From Pseudomonas sichuanensis (lineage in GTDB: Bacteria; Pseudomonadota; Gammaproteobacteria; Pseudomonadales; Pseudomonadaceae), in NCBI RefSeq assembly GCF_003231305.1, contig NZ_QKVM01000035.1:1-64000 (forward strand): 64,000 nt of DNA, in the 5' to 3' direction. Position numbers and translations under genes: made by a program. This document shows, in pieces, positions 51,023 to 60,208 of this stretch. The notes below the pieces were generated by a model that searched no databases, had not been told where the DNA came from, and saw only the letters and a program-made list of their open reading frames with translations. Positions within the stretch are counted from its first letter, which is position 1. Every line of letters begins with the position of its first letter.

Positions 51023-52453
51023 GTGAGCTCCAGCATCTTCTGGCACGACTACGAAACCACCGGCATCAACCCACGCAACGACCGCCCGTTGCAGGTGGCC
51101 GGTGTACGCACCGACCTTGACCTCAACGAGATCGAGGCGCCGATCAGCCTCTATTGCCGTCCCTCCGATGACATCCTGCCGCACCCCGCCGCGTGCCTGG
51201 TGACCGGTATCACGCCGCAGCAGTTGGCCAGCCAGGGCTTGTGCGAAGCCGAGTTCATGACCCGCATCCATGAGCAGTTGGCCCGCCCAGGCACCTGCGG
51301 TGCCGGCTACAACACCCTGCGCTTCGATGACGAAGTCACTCGCTACAGCCTTTACCGCAACTTTTTCGACCCCTACGCCCGCGAATGGCAGGGCGGCAAC
51401 AGCCGTTGGGATCTGATCGACGTGGTGCGCACTGCGTATGCCCTGCGCCCTGAAGGGATTGTCTGGCCGCAGCAGGAGGGGCGTACCAGCCTGCGCCTGG
51501 AGCTGCTCAGCAAGGCCAATGGCATCGACCATGGCCACGCCCATGAAGCGCTGTCCGACGTACGGGCAACCATTGCGCTGGCGCGACTGATCCGCGAGAA
51601 ACAACCGAAACTCTATGACTGGTTGTTCCAGTTACGCAGCAAACACAAAGTGATGGAGCAGATTCGTCTGCTGCAGCCATTGGTACATGTATCAGGGCGT
51701 TTCTCTGCCCAGCGTAATTACATCGGCGTGGTGCTGCCATTGGCCTGGCATCCGCGTAATCGCAACGCCCTGATTGTCTGTGACCTGGGGCAGGAAACTT
51801 CACCGCTGCTGCAGGAAAGTGCCGAGGTGCTGCGCCAGCGGTTGTACACTCGGCGCGAAGCATTGGTTGAAGGCGAACTACCGGTGCCGTTGAAGTTGGT
51901 GCATGTCAATCGTTGCCCGGTGCTGGCACCCTTGTCGGTAGTGCGCCCCGCCGATCAACAACGGTTGGGCCTGGATATGGCGCAATTGCAAAAGCACGCT
52001 GAGCAGCTGGCCAGCCAGCAGGCCCATTGGCGTGACAAACTCGAGATTATTTACGGGGAAGAAGACTTTGCTCCGTGTGAGGATCCGGAACAGCAGTTGT
52101 ACGACGGATTCATCGGTGATCGAGACAGACGCTTGTGTGAACAAGTACGTACCACAGACCCGGCGCAATTGGCTAAGGGCCACTGGATGTTCGATGATTC
52201 GCGCTTGCCCGAGCTGTTGTTCCGTTATCGTGCACGCAACTTTGCCGACACCCTCAATGCACAAGAGCAGGCGCGTTGGCAGGCATTCTGCCAGCAGCGC
52301 TTAAGCGACCCTGCCATGGGCGCACCGAACACCCTGGGTGACTTTGAGAAGGCGTTGCAGAGCAGTTGGGCTGAGGCTGACGAGGCGGGGAGAGCGGTAT
52401 TGAAGGCCTGGCAGGCGCATGCCGGGCAATTGAAAATGCAGTTCCAGATTTGA
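51023..52453 (+). CDS. sbcB: Exodeoxyribonuclease I
   Basis: The 476-residue protein begins SSSIFWHDYETTGINP. It has the DEDDh exonuclease residues in HDYETTG, GYNTLRFDDE and GHAHEALSDVRAT, then the SH3-like and C-terminal domains of ExoI. It degrades single-stranded DNA 3' to 5' in recombination and mismatch repair. GTG 51023 has AGGAAG upstream; the open frame extends further only by chance. A bidirectional terminator follows. Confidence 0.95.
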   Translation: MSSSIFWHDYETTGINPRNDRPLQVAGVRTDLDLNEIEAPISLYCRPSDDILPHPAACLVTGITPQQLASQGLCEAEFMTRIHEQLARPGTCGAGYNTLRFDDEVTRYSLYRNFFDPYAREWQGGNSRWDLIDVVRTAYALRPEGIVWPQQEGRTSLRLELLSKANGIDHGHAHEALSDVRATIALARLIREKQPKLYDWLFQLRSKHKVMEQIRLLQPLVHVSGRFSAQRNYIGVVLPLAWHPRNRNALIVCDLGQETSPLLQESAEVLRQRLYTRREALVEGELPVPLKLVHVNRCPVLAPLSVVRPADQQRLGLDMAQLQKHAEQLASQQAHWRDKLEIIYGEEDFAPCEDPEQQLYDGFIGDRDRRLCEQVRTTDPAQLAKGHWMFDDSRLPELLFRYRARNFADTLNAQEQARWQAFCQQRLSDPAMGAPNTLGDFEKALQSSWAEADEAGRAVLKAWQAHAGQLKMQFQI

Positions 52454-52464
52454 ACGCAAGCAGT

Positions 52465-52495
52465 AAAAAAAACGCCGGCAGCTGCCGGCGTTTTT
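52465..52495. terminator. Bidirectional terminator between sbcB and the MvaT gene
   Basis: AAAAAAACGCCGGCAGCTGC continues as CGGCGTTTTT. The stem ACGCCGGCAG/CTGCCGGCGT has A and T runs on both sides, so it can terminate transcripts from either direction. It lies between two convergent genes. Confidence 0.92.
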
Positions 52496-52525
52496 CAAGT
52501 TGTAACTGATTGCGTGATACGCGGA

Positions 52526-52903
52526 TCAGTCCAGCAGGGTGGCCCAGCCTTCAACGACGTCGCCGCCCCATTTGGCTTTCCACTCTTTCAGGGTCTTGTG
52601 GTTGCCACCCTTGGTTTCAATAACCTCGCCGTTGTGCGGGTTCTTGTACTGCTTGACCTTGCGTGCGCGTTTGGTGGCGGTGACTTTGGTCGCGCCGCGC
52701 GGGGCCTTGCTCAGTTTGCTTTCCGGGTCGAGCAGGGCAATCACGTCACGCAGCGACTTGGAGTATTCGCCCATCAGGGTGCGCAGTTTGCCTTCGAACT
52801 CCAGTTCTTTCTTCAGCTTGTCATCCTGGGACAGGTTGGCCAGGCGGGCCTGAAGTTCTTTGATGGCTTCTTCGGTGGCGCGGTATTCGTTGATCAGCGA
52901 CAT
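52526..52903 (-). CDS. MvaT/TurA-family H-NS-like nucleoid protein
   Basis: The 125-residue protein has the MvaT layout: an N-terminal coiled-coil oligomerisation region (MSLINEYRATEEAIKELQAR, LKKELEFEGKLRTLM) and a C-terminal AT-hook-like DNA-binding domain (KRARKVKQYKNPHNGEVIET, KGGNHKTLKEWKAKWG). It silences AT-rich foreign DNA in Pseudomonas. AAGGAAC precedes the ATG. The roughly 180 bases upstream are AT-rich, which suits the autoregulation known for this family. Several paralogues usually exist, so I give no specific symbol. Confidence 0.93.
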   Translation of the reverse strand: MSLINEYRATEEAIKELQARLANLSQDDKLKKELEFEGKLRTLMGEYSKSLRDVIALLDPESKLSKAPRGATKVTATKRARKVKQYKNPHNGEVIETKGGNHKTLKEWKAKWGGDVVEGWATLLD

Positions 52904-53202
52904 GGCGTGTTCCTTAATGCATATTCAGGGAGACAGTGCGGGCAATAATAGACAGGCGATACTCGCAAGTAAACAATTAAAAAGTCACGAATCAATTAAT
53001 AGCAGTGAATGGCCAGATCGCTGTTTGGTTAAAAAAAATTTACATAAATGACAGGTTAATCGCCATACCCCTTTGCGAAGAAGGGAGATGACGCGTGCGA
53101 ATTTTCCCTGTCGTCGGCGCTGCGATGCCTGTCGATCAATACTGCGTTTTTCCTCCCGGGCCGCTAGAATATGCGCCTTTGCGAAGTTCTGGAGCCCCTC
53201 TC
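52904..53202. promoter_or_regulatory. AT-rich divergent promoter region of the MvaT gene and purU
   Basis: This 299-base gap has an unusually AT-rich core at about 52945-53060 (AAACAATTAAAAAGTCACGA, GGTTAAAAAAAATTTACATA). MvaT proteins bind such tracts, so self-binding is likely. Farther toward purU a shift back to GC-rich sequence occurs. No ORF is supported. Confidence 0.5.
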
Positions 53203-54054
53203 ATGCGCACCTATCGACTGGTGATTGCCTGCCCCGACCGTGTCGGCATCGTGGCAAAAGTCAGTAATTTCCTGGCCCTCTATAATGGCTGGATCAACGA
53301 GGCCAGCCACCACTCCGATGAACAGAGTGGCTGGTTCTTCATGCGCCATGAAATCCGCGCCGAATCCCTGCCGTTCGGCATCGAAGCATTCCGCGAGGCG
53401 TTTGCGCCGATCGCCGAAGAGTTCTCCATGACCTGGCGGATCACCGACTCGGCGCAGAAGAAGCGCGTGGTGCTGATGGCCAGCCGTGAATCCCACTGCC
53501 TGGCCGACTTGCTGCACCGCTGGCACACCGATGAACTGGATTGCGAGATCCCCTGTGTGATCTCCAACCATGACGACCTGCGCAGCATGGTCGAGTGGCA
53601 TGGGATTCCGTTCTTCCATGTGCCGGTCGACCCGAAGGACAAGGCTCCGGCCTTCGCCGAAGTCTCGCGCCTGGTCCAGGAGCACGGTGCCGACGTGGTG
53701 GTGCTGGCGCGCTACATGCAGATTCTTCCGCCACAGCTGTGCCGCGACTACGCGGAAAAGGTCATCAACATCCACCACAGCTTCCTGCCGTCGTTCGTCG
53801 GTGCCAAGCCCTACCACCAGGCTTCCCTGCGCGGGGTGAAGCTGATCGGCGCGACCTGCCACTACGTCACCGAAGAGCTGGATGCCGGCCCGATCATCGA
53901 GCAGGACGTGGTGCGTGTCAGCCACGCCGACAGCATCGAGGACATGGTGCGTTTCGGCCGTGACGTGGAGAAGATGGTGCTGGCCCGTGGCCTGCGCTAT
54001 CACCTCGAAGACCGCGTGCTGGTGCACGGCAACAAGACCGTGGTCTTCGACTGA
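53203..54054 (+). CDS. purU: Formyltetrahydrofolate deformylase
   Basis: The 283-residue protein has an N-terminal ACT domain (RTYRLVIACPDRVGIVAKVS, to about residue 85) and a formyltransferase-like hydrolase domain. The conserved Asn-His-Asp residues are in VISNHDD, NIHHSFLPSF and EELDAGPIIEQD. It releases formate from 10-formyl-THF. ATG 53203 begins the ACT domain, with GGAG upstream. It commonly serves one-carbon balance. Confidence 0.95.
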   Translation: MRTYRLVIACPDRVGIVAKVSNFLALYNGWINEASHHSDEQSGWFFMRHEIRAESLPFGIEAFREAFAPIAEEFSMTWRITDSAQKKRVVLMASRESHCLADLLHRWHTDELDCEIPCVISNHDDLRSMVEWHGIPFFHVPVDPKDKAPAFAEVSRLVQEHGADVVVLARYMQILPPQLCRDYAEKVINIHHSFLPSFVGAKPYHQASLRGVKLIGATCHYVTEELDAGPIIEQDVVRVSHADSIEDMVRFGRDVEKMVLARGLRYHLEDRVLVHGNKTVVFD

Positions 54055-54056
54055 CC

Positions 54057-54281
54057 ATGGCAGGCCCTCGCGACAAGGCCGGCGCCTGCGCGCCCCCAAC
54101 CTTGGGCGAAGGCTGCCTGGCGCGTTTCGACCCCGAAGCGCTGCGCGACGAGGACGGCACCGAGTTCCCCGGTGCCGCCGCGTTGTGGCAAGCGCTCAAC
54201 CCCTCTGAGGCCGCCAGCGCCCCAGCAGCGCACGCGCAAGCAGGCGCACACACGCTGCTCCTTCCGGCCGACCAAGAGTAA
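54057..54281 (+). CDS. Doubtful small ORF after purU
   Basis: A 74-codon frame starts two bases after the purU stop and uses GC-rich third positions like a coding frame. It has no ribosome-binding site of its own, no recognised domain, and a low-complexity Ala-rich second half. A minus-strand frame over the same bases (FDGCRGDPELTCGYRYYSW) is equally unassigned. It may be non-coding or a decayed gene remnant. It is included for completeness only. Confidence 0.2.
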   Translation: MAGPRDKAGACAPPTLGEGCLARFDPEALRDEDGTEFPGAAALWQALNPSEAASAPAAHAQAGAHTLLLPADQE

Positions 54282-54355
54282 TAGCGGTAACCGCAGGTCA
54301 GCTCAGGATCGCCGCGGCAGCCGTCGAACTTCACACCCAGGCCAGTCTGTGCGTT

Positions 54356-55120
54356 TCATGCAGTGAGCTGGCGATCAAGCCAGGCGCATTTGGTCAGGGG
54401 TTCGCGGCCTTCGGCCAACAACTGATGCAGGGTGTCCAGCCAGTAGTGACGGGAGGCTGGATGGCGCATGTCGATTGGGTGCAAACCCAGGCGCAGCGTA
54501 TCGGCCTGCTGCCAGTGTCGGTACTGCCAGTCGTTCACCAGCTTCGACAGGCTGCGGCGCCAGGCGCTGCGCGCACTCCACACCAGGCCAGGGGCGTTGA
54601 ATGCGGTGAAGTCCGGCAGGCGATACAGGTATCGGGCAGTGCTGGTGTAGCGCAGCGGCAGTTGGCGCAAGGCCTGCCGGGTGCCTTCGCTCATCAGCCA
54701 TGCGGGGGCGACGAAGCCGGCGACGGGCCAGCCTTGCTGACCGAACAGCGCCAACCCGGCTTGCAGGCGCTGCAAGGCCGCCATTTGGTCGAGCCCGTAG
54801 AACTCACCTTCATGGGTGTAGACACGGCGCATGAAGTACTCGCCAGGCCCACGGGGCGGCGGCCCGTCGTCGGCATGGTAGTAACCGTGCAGGGCCAACT
54901 CGTCACCCAGTGCCAGGCGCCGCTCGAGCAGGCGGCAGAAGGTCGGTGAGCGGGCCAGGTAGTTGCGATGGTGGAAGTCCGGGACCACCAGCCAGGTCAT
55001 CGGCACGCCGCCGAGTGTGTCGATGGCCTGCACGAAAGGCTGATAGTCGGGCCAGGTTTGCGGCGCGACATCGTGCAGCACCAGCATAAGGCTACGTGCG
55101 GCGCCGTCGGGCTCAGCCAT
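54356..55120 (-). CDS. DUF2334-type polysaccharide deacetylase
   Basis: The 254-residue protein has the deacetylase fold: LMLVLHDVAPQTWPDYQPFV, a metal-site H-G-Y-Y-H in ELALHGYYHADDG, and later GLHPIDMRHP. ATG 55120 overlaps the glycosyltransferase stop by eight bases. The frame extends upstream into that gene only as a shadow. It probably removes an acyl group from a glycan or glycolipid made by its partner. Confidence 0.85.
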   Translation of the reverse strand: MAEPDGAARSLMLVLHDVAPQTWPDYQPFVQAIDTLGGVPMTWLVVPDFHHRNYLARSPTFCRLLERRLALGDELALHGYYHADDGPPPRGPGEYFMRRVYTHEGEFYGLDQMAALQRLQAGLALFGQQGWPVAGFVAPAWLMSEGTRQALRQLPLRYTSTARYLYRLPDFTAFNAPGLVWSARSAWRRSLSKLVNDWQYRHWQQADTLRLGLHPIDMRHPASRHYWLDTLHQLLAEGREPLTKCAWLDRQLTA

Positions 55121-56225
55121 GGGCACGTACCTGCGGCTGGTGGCCGAGTACCGCCTGGTAGTGCAGCAGCAGGCCGTTGACCACCTGGTCCCAGCTATAG
55201 TGCTGCTCTGCATGCAAGCGGGCCTGGGCACCAAGGCGGCCCACGCCGTCCTCGAACGCTTCGCGCACCTCGTCGGCCATGGCCTGGCTGTCGTTGGGGC
55301 GACACAGGCGGCCACACCGCTCGTTGACGATTTCCCTGAACGCGCCTGCACGTACGGCGACCACCGCAGTGGCGCTGGCCATGGCTTCGAGAATCACCAG
55401 GCCAAAGGTTTCCTGATCGCCGGCATGCAGCAGCAGGTCGGCACTGGCCAGTAACCGGGCAACCTCCTGCGCAGGGCAGAAATGGTCGATCACGCTGACG
55501 TTGTCCGGCACGCTGGCCGGCATGTTCGAACCGAGCAGCAGCAGGTGGTAGCGGTGGCCCAGCAGGCGCATGCAGTCGAGCAGTAGCGGCAGGTTCTTTT
55601 CCCGCGAGCCGCGCCCGGCAAACACCAGCAGGCGGCTGGTTTCAGCGATGCCCAGCTCGGCGCGCAGGCCGGGGTCGTTCCGGGCCGGGTTGAACAGTGC
55701 CAGGTCAACGCCCAGGTGCTGCACGTGCACATCCCTGATCCCCAGCCGGCGCAGTTTGTCGGCCATCACCTGGCTTGGCGCCAGCACCCGGTCGAAGTTG
55801 CCGTACAGCTTGCTCACATAGGCCTCGACATTGGGCGTGCACCAGTGGCCCATGCGGTTGCTTGCCAGCAGCGGCAGGTCGGAGTGATAGAAGCCGATCA
55901 CCGGTACACCGAGCTTGCGCCGTGCCTCCAGCGCGGCCCAGGCGGTGAGGTAGGGATCGCCGACTTCGATCAGGTCGGGCTGCAGGCGGCGCAGCATGTT
56001 GCACCAGGGTGCCAGGCGCAGCGGGAAACGGTAGCCGTTGCCGAATGGCAGGGGTGGGGCGGGGACGTGATGGATGCCATCGGCGTGGCTGGCACTGGGG
56101 CCGGGGATCAACAAACTGTGGCGTACGCCGGGCATGGCGCCGAGGCGGCGGTGTTTGGCATCGAGGTACGTCCGCACACCCCCGCTGGCCGGCGCGTAGA
56201 ACATGGTGATGTCGGCGATGTGCAC
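55113..56225 (-). CDS. Glycosyltransferase family 4 protein
   Basis: The 370-residue GT-B protein has SGGVRTYLDAKHRRL near the start. The nucleotide-sugar-binding motifs are LVFAGRGSREKNLPLLLDCM and LHAGDQETFGLVILEAMASA, with the E-x7-E of GT4 retaining enzymes. It starts at GTG 56225, six bases after GGAGG. It is coupled to the downstream deacetylase. The product is unknown; no other exopolysaccharide gene is adjacent. Confidence 0.88.
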   Translation of the reverse strand: MHIADITMFYAPASGGVRTYLDAKHRRLGAMPGVRHSLLIPGPSASHADGIHHVPAPPLPFGNGYRFPLRLAPWCNMLRRLQPDLIEVGDPYLTAWAALEARRKLGVPVIGFYHSDLPLLASNRMGHWCTPNVEAYVSKLYGNFDRVLAPSQVMADKLRRLGIRDVHVQHLGVDLALFNPARNDPGLRAELGIAETSRLLVFAGRGSREKNLPLLLDCMRLLGHRYHLLLLGSNMPASVPDNVSVIDHFCPAQEVARLLASADLLLHAGDQETFGLVILEAMASATAVVAVRAGAFREIVNERCGRLCRPNDSQAMADEVREAFEDGVGRLGAQARLHAEQHYSWDQVVNGLLLHYQAVLGHQPQVRAHG

Positions 56226-56366
56226 GATCAGCCTCCCTCCGCGATCGACTTCAGGATCGTCGTCGGGCGTGATACGCCGACGATGATTCGCCTGAAGGTT
56301 GACCTTACAGAAGGATAGTTTGTTCGATCGGGCTGAGGGGCCGGCAGGGGGAGCGGCGCTGGCTTC

Positions 56367-56544
56367 TTCGCGGGTGAACCCGCTCCCACAACGATCGCGG
56401 CAGTTTCAGGCGCTGCGCAGATCCTGTGGGAGCAACTGTCTTATGTTGTCAGTGCTGGCCTCATCGCTGGCAAGCCAGCTCCCACAGGTACGATGCTTGC
56501 CTCGAGGTTAGCGCGGTCCATGTGGGAGCGGGTTCACCCGCGAA
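56367..56544. repeat. Cluster of three REP-like elements
   Basis: TTCGCGGGTGAACCCGCTCC, followed by CAC, lies at 56367-56389. A second sub-type, ATCGCTGGCAAGCCAGCTCC, followed by CACAG, lies at about 56463-56487. GTGGGAGCGGGTTCACCCGC, followed by GAA, lies at 56522-56544. It occupies the gap between the chemoreceptor 3' end and the glycosyltransferase promoter. Confidence 0.75.
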
Positions 56545-56565
56545 GCAGGCAACTCGGTCAGAAGG

Positions 56566-58440
56566 TCAGATGCGGAAGCTGCCGACCAGGTGCTTCAGGC
56601 GGCCGGCCTGCTGCTCGAGGTCCGAGCAGGCGCGCAGGGTGGCCTGCAGGTTCTCGACGCCTTCCTGGTTGAGCATGTTGATTTCGTTGATGTCCATGTT
56701 GATCGAGTCGACCACGGCGGTCTGCTCTTCGGTGGCGGTGGCCACCGACTGGTTCATGCCGTCGATTTCGCCGATGCGCTGGGTCACGCTGCCCAGGCGT
56801 TCGCCGGCCTGGTTGGCGATCTCCATGCTGTCCTGGCTGTGGCGCTGGCTCTGGCCCATGGTGTCGACCGACTCGCGGGCGCCGATTTGCAGCTCCTCGA
56901 TCATGGTCTGCACCTGCTGCGCCGACTCCTGGGTGCGGTGGGCCAGGTTGCGCACTTCATCGGCGACCACGGCAAAGCCACGCCCGGCTTCACCGGCACG
57001 CGCAGCCTCGATGGCGGCGTTGAGCGCCAGCAGGTTGGTCTGCTGCGAGATGCTGGTGATCACCTCGAGAATCTGGCCGATGTTGACGGTCTTGTTGTTG
57101 AGCGTCTCGATGTGCGAGCTGGAGGTGACGATCAGGTCCGACAGGCGGTTCATCGCATCGATGTTGCGCTGCACCACGTGTTGGCCTTCCTCGGCCAGCA
57201 GGCGTGCGGAGCTTGCGTGCTGCGACGCCTGGGCGGCGTTGCCGGCGATCTCCTGGGCGGCGGCGCCCAGTTGGTTGATGGCGGCAGCGACGCTGTTGGT
57301 GCGGTTGGACTGCTCGTCGGAGTTGCTCATCGACGAGTTGGAGGCGCTGATCACCCGCAGGGCCACTTCGTTGACCTGCTCGGTGGCCGAGGACACTTCG
57401 CGGATCGAGGTGTGGATGCGTTCGACGAAGCGGTTGAACGCCGTGCCGAGAATGCCGAACTCGTCGTGGTTGTCGATCTGCAGGCGGCGGGTCAGGTCGC
57501 CTTCACCTTCGGCAATGTTCTCCATGGCGCGGGTCATGGTGTGCAGCGGCTGCAGCAGCACACGGATCAGCAGGCCTAGCAGGGCGATGATGATCACCAC
57601 CGCCACCAGGGTGGCGATGACCGCCGAGGTGCGGAAGTTGCTGAGCATGGTGAAGGCTTTGTCTTTGTCTACCGACAGGCCGATGTACCAGTTGGCCGAA
57701 GGCAGGCCCTTGACCGGGGTGAAGGTCAGCAGGCGGGTCTGGCCATCGAGTTCGACTTCAGTCAACTCACGGGACAGTTTCGGTGTGTGCTGCGGGAACA
57801 GGTCCGACAGCGACTTCATCACCAGGTTCTTGTCCGGGTGCACCAGGATCTTGCCCTGGTCGTTGACCAGGAAGGCATAGCCCATGCCGCCGAAATTCAG
57901 CGAGTTGATGATCTCGACCAGGCCATCGAGGGCCAGGTCGCCACCGACCACGCCGACCGAGCGCGAAGCGGTGCTGATGATCGAGATGACCATCTTGTTG
58001 GTGGCCATGTCGATGTAGGGTTCGGTGAGCATCGGCCCATTGGCGTTCAGGCCGTCCTTGTACCAGGGGCGCACGCGTGGGTCGTAGCCATCGGGCATCT
58101 TGGTGTCCGGGCGCACGGTGAAGGTGCCGTCGGGCTGGCCGAGATAGATGGTCAGGAAGCTGGAAGTGAGGGCATTCTGGCCCAGCAGGGTGCCAATGTT
58201 CTGTGGGTACTGGGCCAGGTTCTGGGCGACGTTCTCGACCAGCTTGATGCGCCCTTCGAACAGGTTGCGGATGTTGGTGGACGTGGATTCGCCCATCTCA
58301 GCCAGGTAATTCTCCAGGTTCTCGCGAATGGCATTACGCTGGAGGTAGTCGTTGTACAGGGTGAACAGGCTGAAGGCGAGGATCACGATGAGTGATGCCG
58401 CCATAAGAATCTTGTGGCTGAAACGAAGGCTTTTATTCAT
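56566..58440 (-). CDS. Methyl-accepting chemotaxis protein with dCache domain (amino-acid type)
   Basis: The 624-residue receptor has TM1 at about 11-31 and a periplasmic dCache domain at about 35-275. TM2 is at about 280-302, then HAMP (LLQPLHTMTRAMENIAEGEG) and the signalling domain with hairpin tip EVITSISQQTNLLALNAAIE. In the sensor domain DPRVRPWYKDGL, LTEPYID and VVGGDLALD match the R-W-Y-D residues that bind amino-acid alpha groups in dCache receptors such as PctA. Amino acids are therefore the likely attractants. It is a single gene, with no che gene adjacent. Confidence 0.92.
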   Translation of the reverse strand: MNKSLRFSHKILMAASLIVILAFSLFTLYNDYLQRNAIRENLENYLAEMGESTSTNIRNLFEGRIKLVENVAQNLAQYPQNIGTLLGQNALTSSFLTIYLGQPDGTFTVRPDTKMPDGYDPRVRPWYKDGLNANGPMLTEPYIDMATNKMVISIISTASRSVGVVGGDLALDGLVEIINSLNFGGMGYAFLVNDQGKILVHPDKNLVMKSLSDLFPQHTPKLSRELTEVELDGQTRLLTFTPVKGLPSANWYIGLSVDKDKAFTMLSNFRTSAVIATLVAVVIIIALLGLLIRVLLQPLHTMTRAMENIAEGEGDLTRRLQIDNHDEFGILGTAFNRFVERIHTSIREVSSATEQVNEVALRVISASNSSMSNSDEQSNRTNSVAAAINQLGAAAQEIAGNAAQASQHASSARLLAEEGQHVVQRNIDAMNRLSDLIVTSSSHIETLNNKTVNIGQILEVITSISQQTNLLALNAAIEAARAGEAGRGFAVVADEVRNLAHRTQESAQQVQTMIEELQIGARESVDTMGQSQRHSQDSMEIANQAGERLGSVTQRIGEIDGMNQSVATATEEQTAVVDSINMDINEINMLNQEGVENLQATLRACSDLEQQAGRLKHLVGSFRI

Positions 58441-58612
58441 GACGTGATCGCGTCCGCTAAGGTTTTTTTATCGGGTCGTTCGCACAAAGCACGGTGGGAA
58501 AACAGTGCAACAGGTCCCGTGGGTCCTTTTCGGGTTGTAACTGTCTTTCTGTTTGGAATCATTTTGAAATATCGGCCGTTACCACGCAGAACTTGAGCAA
58601 AGGATGAAGAAG

Positions 58613-60088
58613 ATGTCGGATTCTTTTCAAATGCTTGTAGGCGCTGGCCCTGACGGTCAGCCGGTGTCCCAGGCCATGCGCCTGGCCAATCGCCATGGGC
58701 TGGTGGCGGGTGCCACAGGTACCGGCAAGACCGTCACCTTGCAGCATCTGGCCGAGCTGTTCAGCGATGCCGGTGTGGCAGTGTTCGCCGCTGATGTGAA
58801 GGGCGACCTGTGTGGCCTGGGCGCGGCCGGCGCGCCGCAGGGCAAGGTGGCCGAGCGCATCGCCGGGATGCCTTGGCTGAACCACCGGCCGCAGGCCTAC
58901 CCGGTCACCTTGTGGGATATCGCCGGCCAGTCCGGGCACCCTTTGCGTACCACCCTGAGCGAAATGGGCCCCTTGCTGCTGGGCAACTTGCTGGAGCTTA
59001 CCGACAGCCAGCAGGCGGCCTTGTATGCGGCGTTCAAGGTGGCTGATCGTGAGGGGCTGTTGTTGCTCGACCTCAAGGACCTCAAGGCCTTGTTGGCGCA
59101 CTTGAAGGACAACCCGCAACTGCTCGGCGAGGACAGCGCGCTGATGACCAGTGCCTCGACCCAAGCCCTGCTGCGCCGGCTGGCCACCTTGGAGCAGCAG
59201 GGCGCCGAGGCGCTGTTCGGCGAGCCAGCGCTGCAATTGGAGGACTTGCTGCACCCGGACCGCGACGGCCGTGGCCGCATCCATCTGCTCGACGCCAGCC
59301 GCCTGGTGCATGAGGCGCCCAAGGTCTATGCGACCTTCCTGCTGTGGCTGCTCGCCGAGCTGTTCGAGCAACTGCCTGAGCGCGGTGATGCCGACAAACC
59401 GGTACTGGCGCTGTTCTTCGATGAGGCCCACCTGCTGTTCAACGATACGCCAAAGGCGTTGCAGGACCGCCTGGAGCAAGTGGTGCGGCTGATCCGCTCC
59501 AAAGGCGTGGGGGTGTATTTCGTCACCCAGTCGCCGGGCGATCTCCCGGACACCGTGCTGGCCCAGTTGGGCTTGCGTATCCAGCACGGCTTGCGGGCGT
59601 TCACCGCCAAGGAGCAGAAGTCGTTGCGTGCCGTGGCCGATGGCTTTCGCCCAAACCCTGGGTTCGACAGCCTGACGGTGCTGACCGAACTGGGTATCGG
59701 TGAGGCGCTGGTAGGTACCCTGGAAGAAAAGGGCACGCCGGCCGTGGTCCAGCGGGTGCTGATTGCCCCGCCGCAGTCGCGGATCGGGCCGTTGAGCGCG
59801 GCCGAGCGCAGCGCGTTGATCGCGGCTTCGCCATTGCTGGGCCGTTACGACAAACCGATCGACCGCGAGTCGGCCTATGAAATGCTCTTGCAACGCAAAG
59901 GTGCGCCGTTGGAGCCTGCGCCCCAGCCCAAGGCCGATGAGGAAAGCCTGGCCGACAAGGCCGGCGAGTTCCTGCAGAGTGCGGCCGGGCAGGCGATCAA
60001 GTCGGCGGTGCGCCAGGCGGCCAACCAGTTGGGGCGGCAGTTGGTACGCGGGTTGATGGGGTCGTTGCTTGGCGGCAAGAAGCGTTGA
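58613..60088 (+). CDS. HerA-like ATPase (DUF853, YjgR family)
   Basis: The 491-residue P-loop protein has Walker A GATGTGKTVTLQ at about residues 33-44 and Walker B PVLALFFDEAHLLFND. Conserved VYFVTQSPGDLPDTVLAQLG and a DUF853 C-terminal region follow. YjgR proteins are HerA/FtsK-type ATPases of unknown substrate. ATG 58613 has AAAGGA eight bases upstream; ATG 58604 lies too close to it. It is divergent from the chemoreceptor gene. Confidence 0.88.
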   Translation: MSDSFQMLVGAGPDGQPVSQAMRLANRHGLVAGATGTGKTVTLQHLAELFSDAGVAVFAADVKGDLCGLGAAGAPQGKVAERIAGMPWLNHRPQAYPVTLWDIAGQSGHPLRTTLSEMGPLLLGNLLELTDSQQAALYAAFKVADREGLLLLDLKDLKALLAHLKDNPQLLGEDSALMTSASTQALLRRLATLEQQGAEALFGEPALQLEDLLHPDRDGRGRIHLLDASRLVHEAPKVYATFLLWLLAELFEQLPERGDADKPVLALFFDEAHLLFNDTPKALQDRLEQVVRLIRSKGVGVYFVTQSPGDLPDTVLAQLGLRIQHGLRAFTAKEQKSLRAVADGFRPNPGFDSLTVLTELGIGEALVGTLEEKGTPAVVQRVLIAPPQSRIGPLSAAERSALIAASPLLGRYDKPIDRESAYEMLLQRKGAPLEPAPQPKADEESLADKAGEFLQSAAGQAIKSAVRQAANQLGRQLVRGLMGSLLGGKKR

Positions 60089-60109
60089 TGCAAGGGGCCG
60101 CTATGCGGC

Positions 60110-60180
60110 CCAATCGCTGGCAAGCCAGCTCCCACAGAGGACGTGCAAGTTCATTGTGTGGGAGCCGGCTTGCCGGCGAA
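60110..60180. repeat. REP-like inverted pair of the GCTGGC sub-type
   Basis: ATCGCTGGCAAGCCAGCTCC, followed by CACAG, lies at about 60110-60134. GTGTGGGAGCCGGCTTGCCG, followed by GCGAA, lies at about 60156-60180. It lies between convergent genes. Confidence 0.75.
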
Positions 60181-60208
60181 AGGGCTGCAAAGCAGCCCAG
60201 GGTATGGC

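Noticed and set aside
53918..54334. 138-residue minus-strand Cys-rich frame (FDGCRGDPELTCGYRYYSW)
   Set aside because: It overlaps the 3' end of purU in antisense and has no supported start; the non-overlapping part could be a gene remnant but cannot be assigned.
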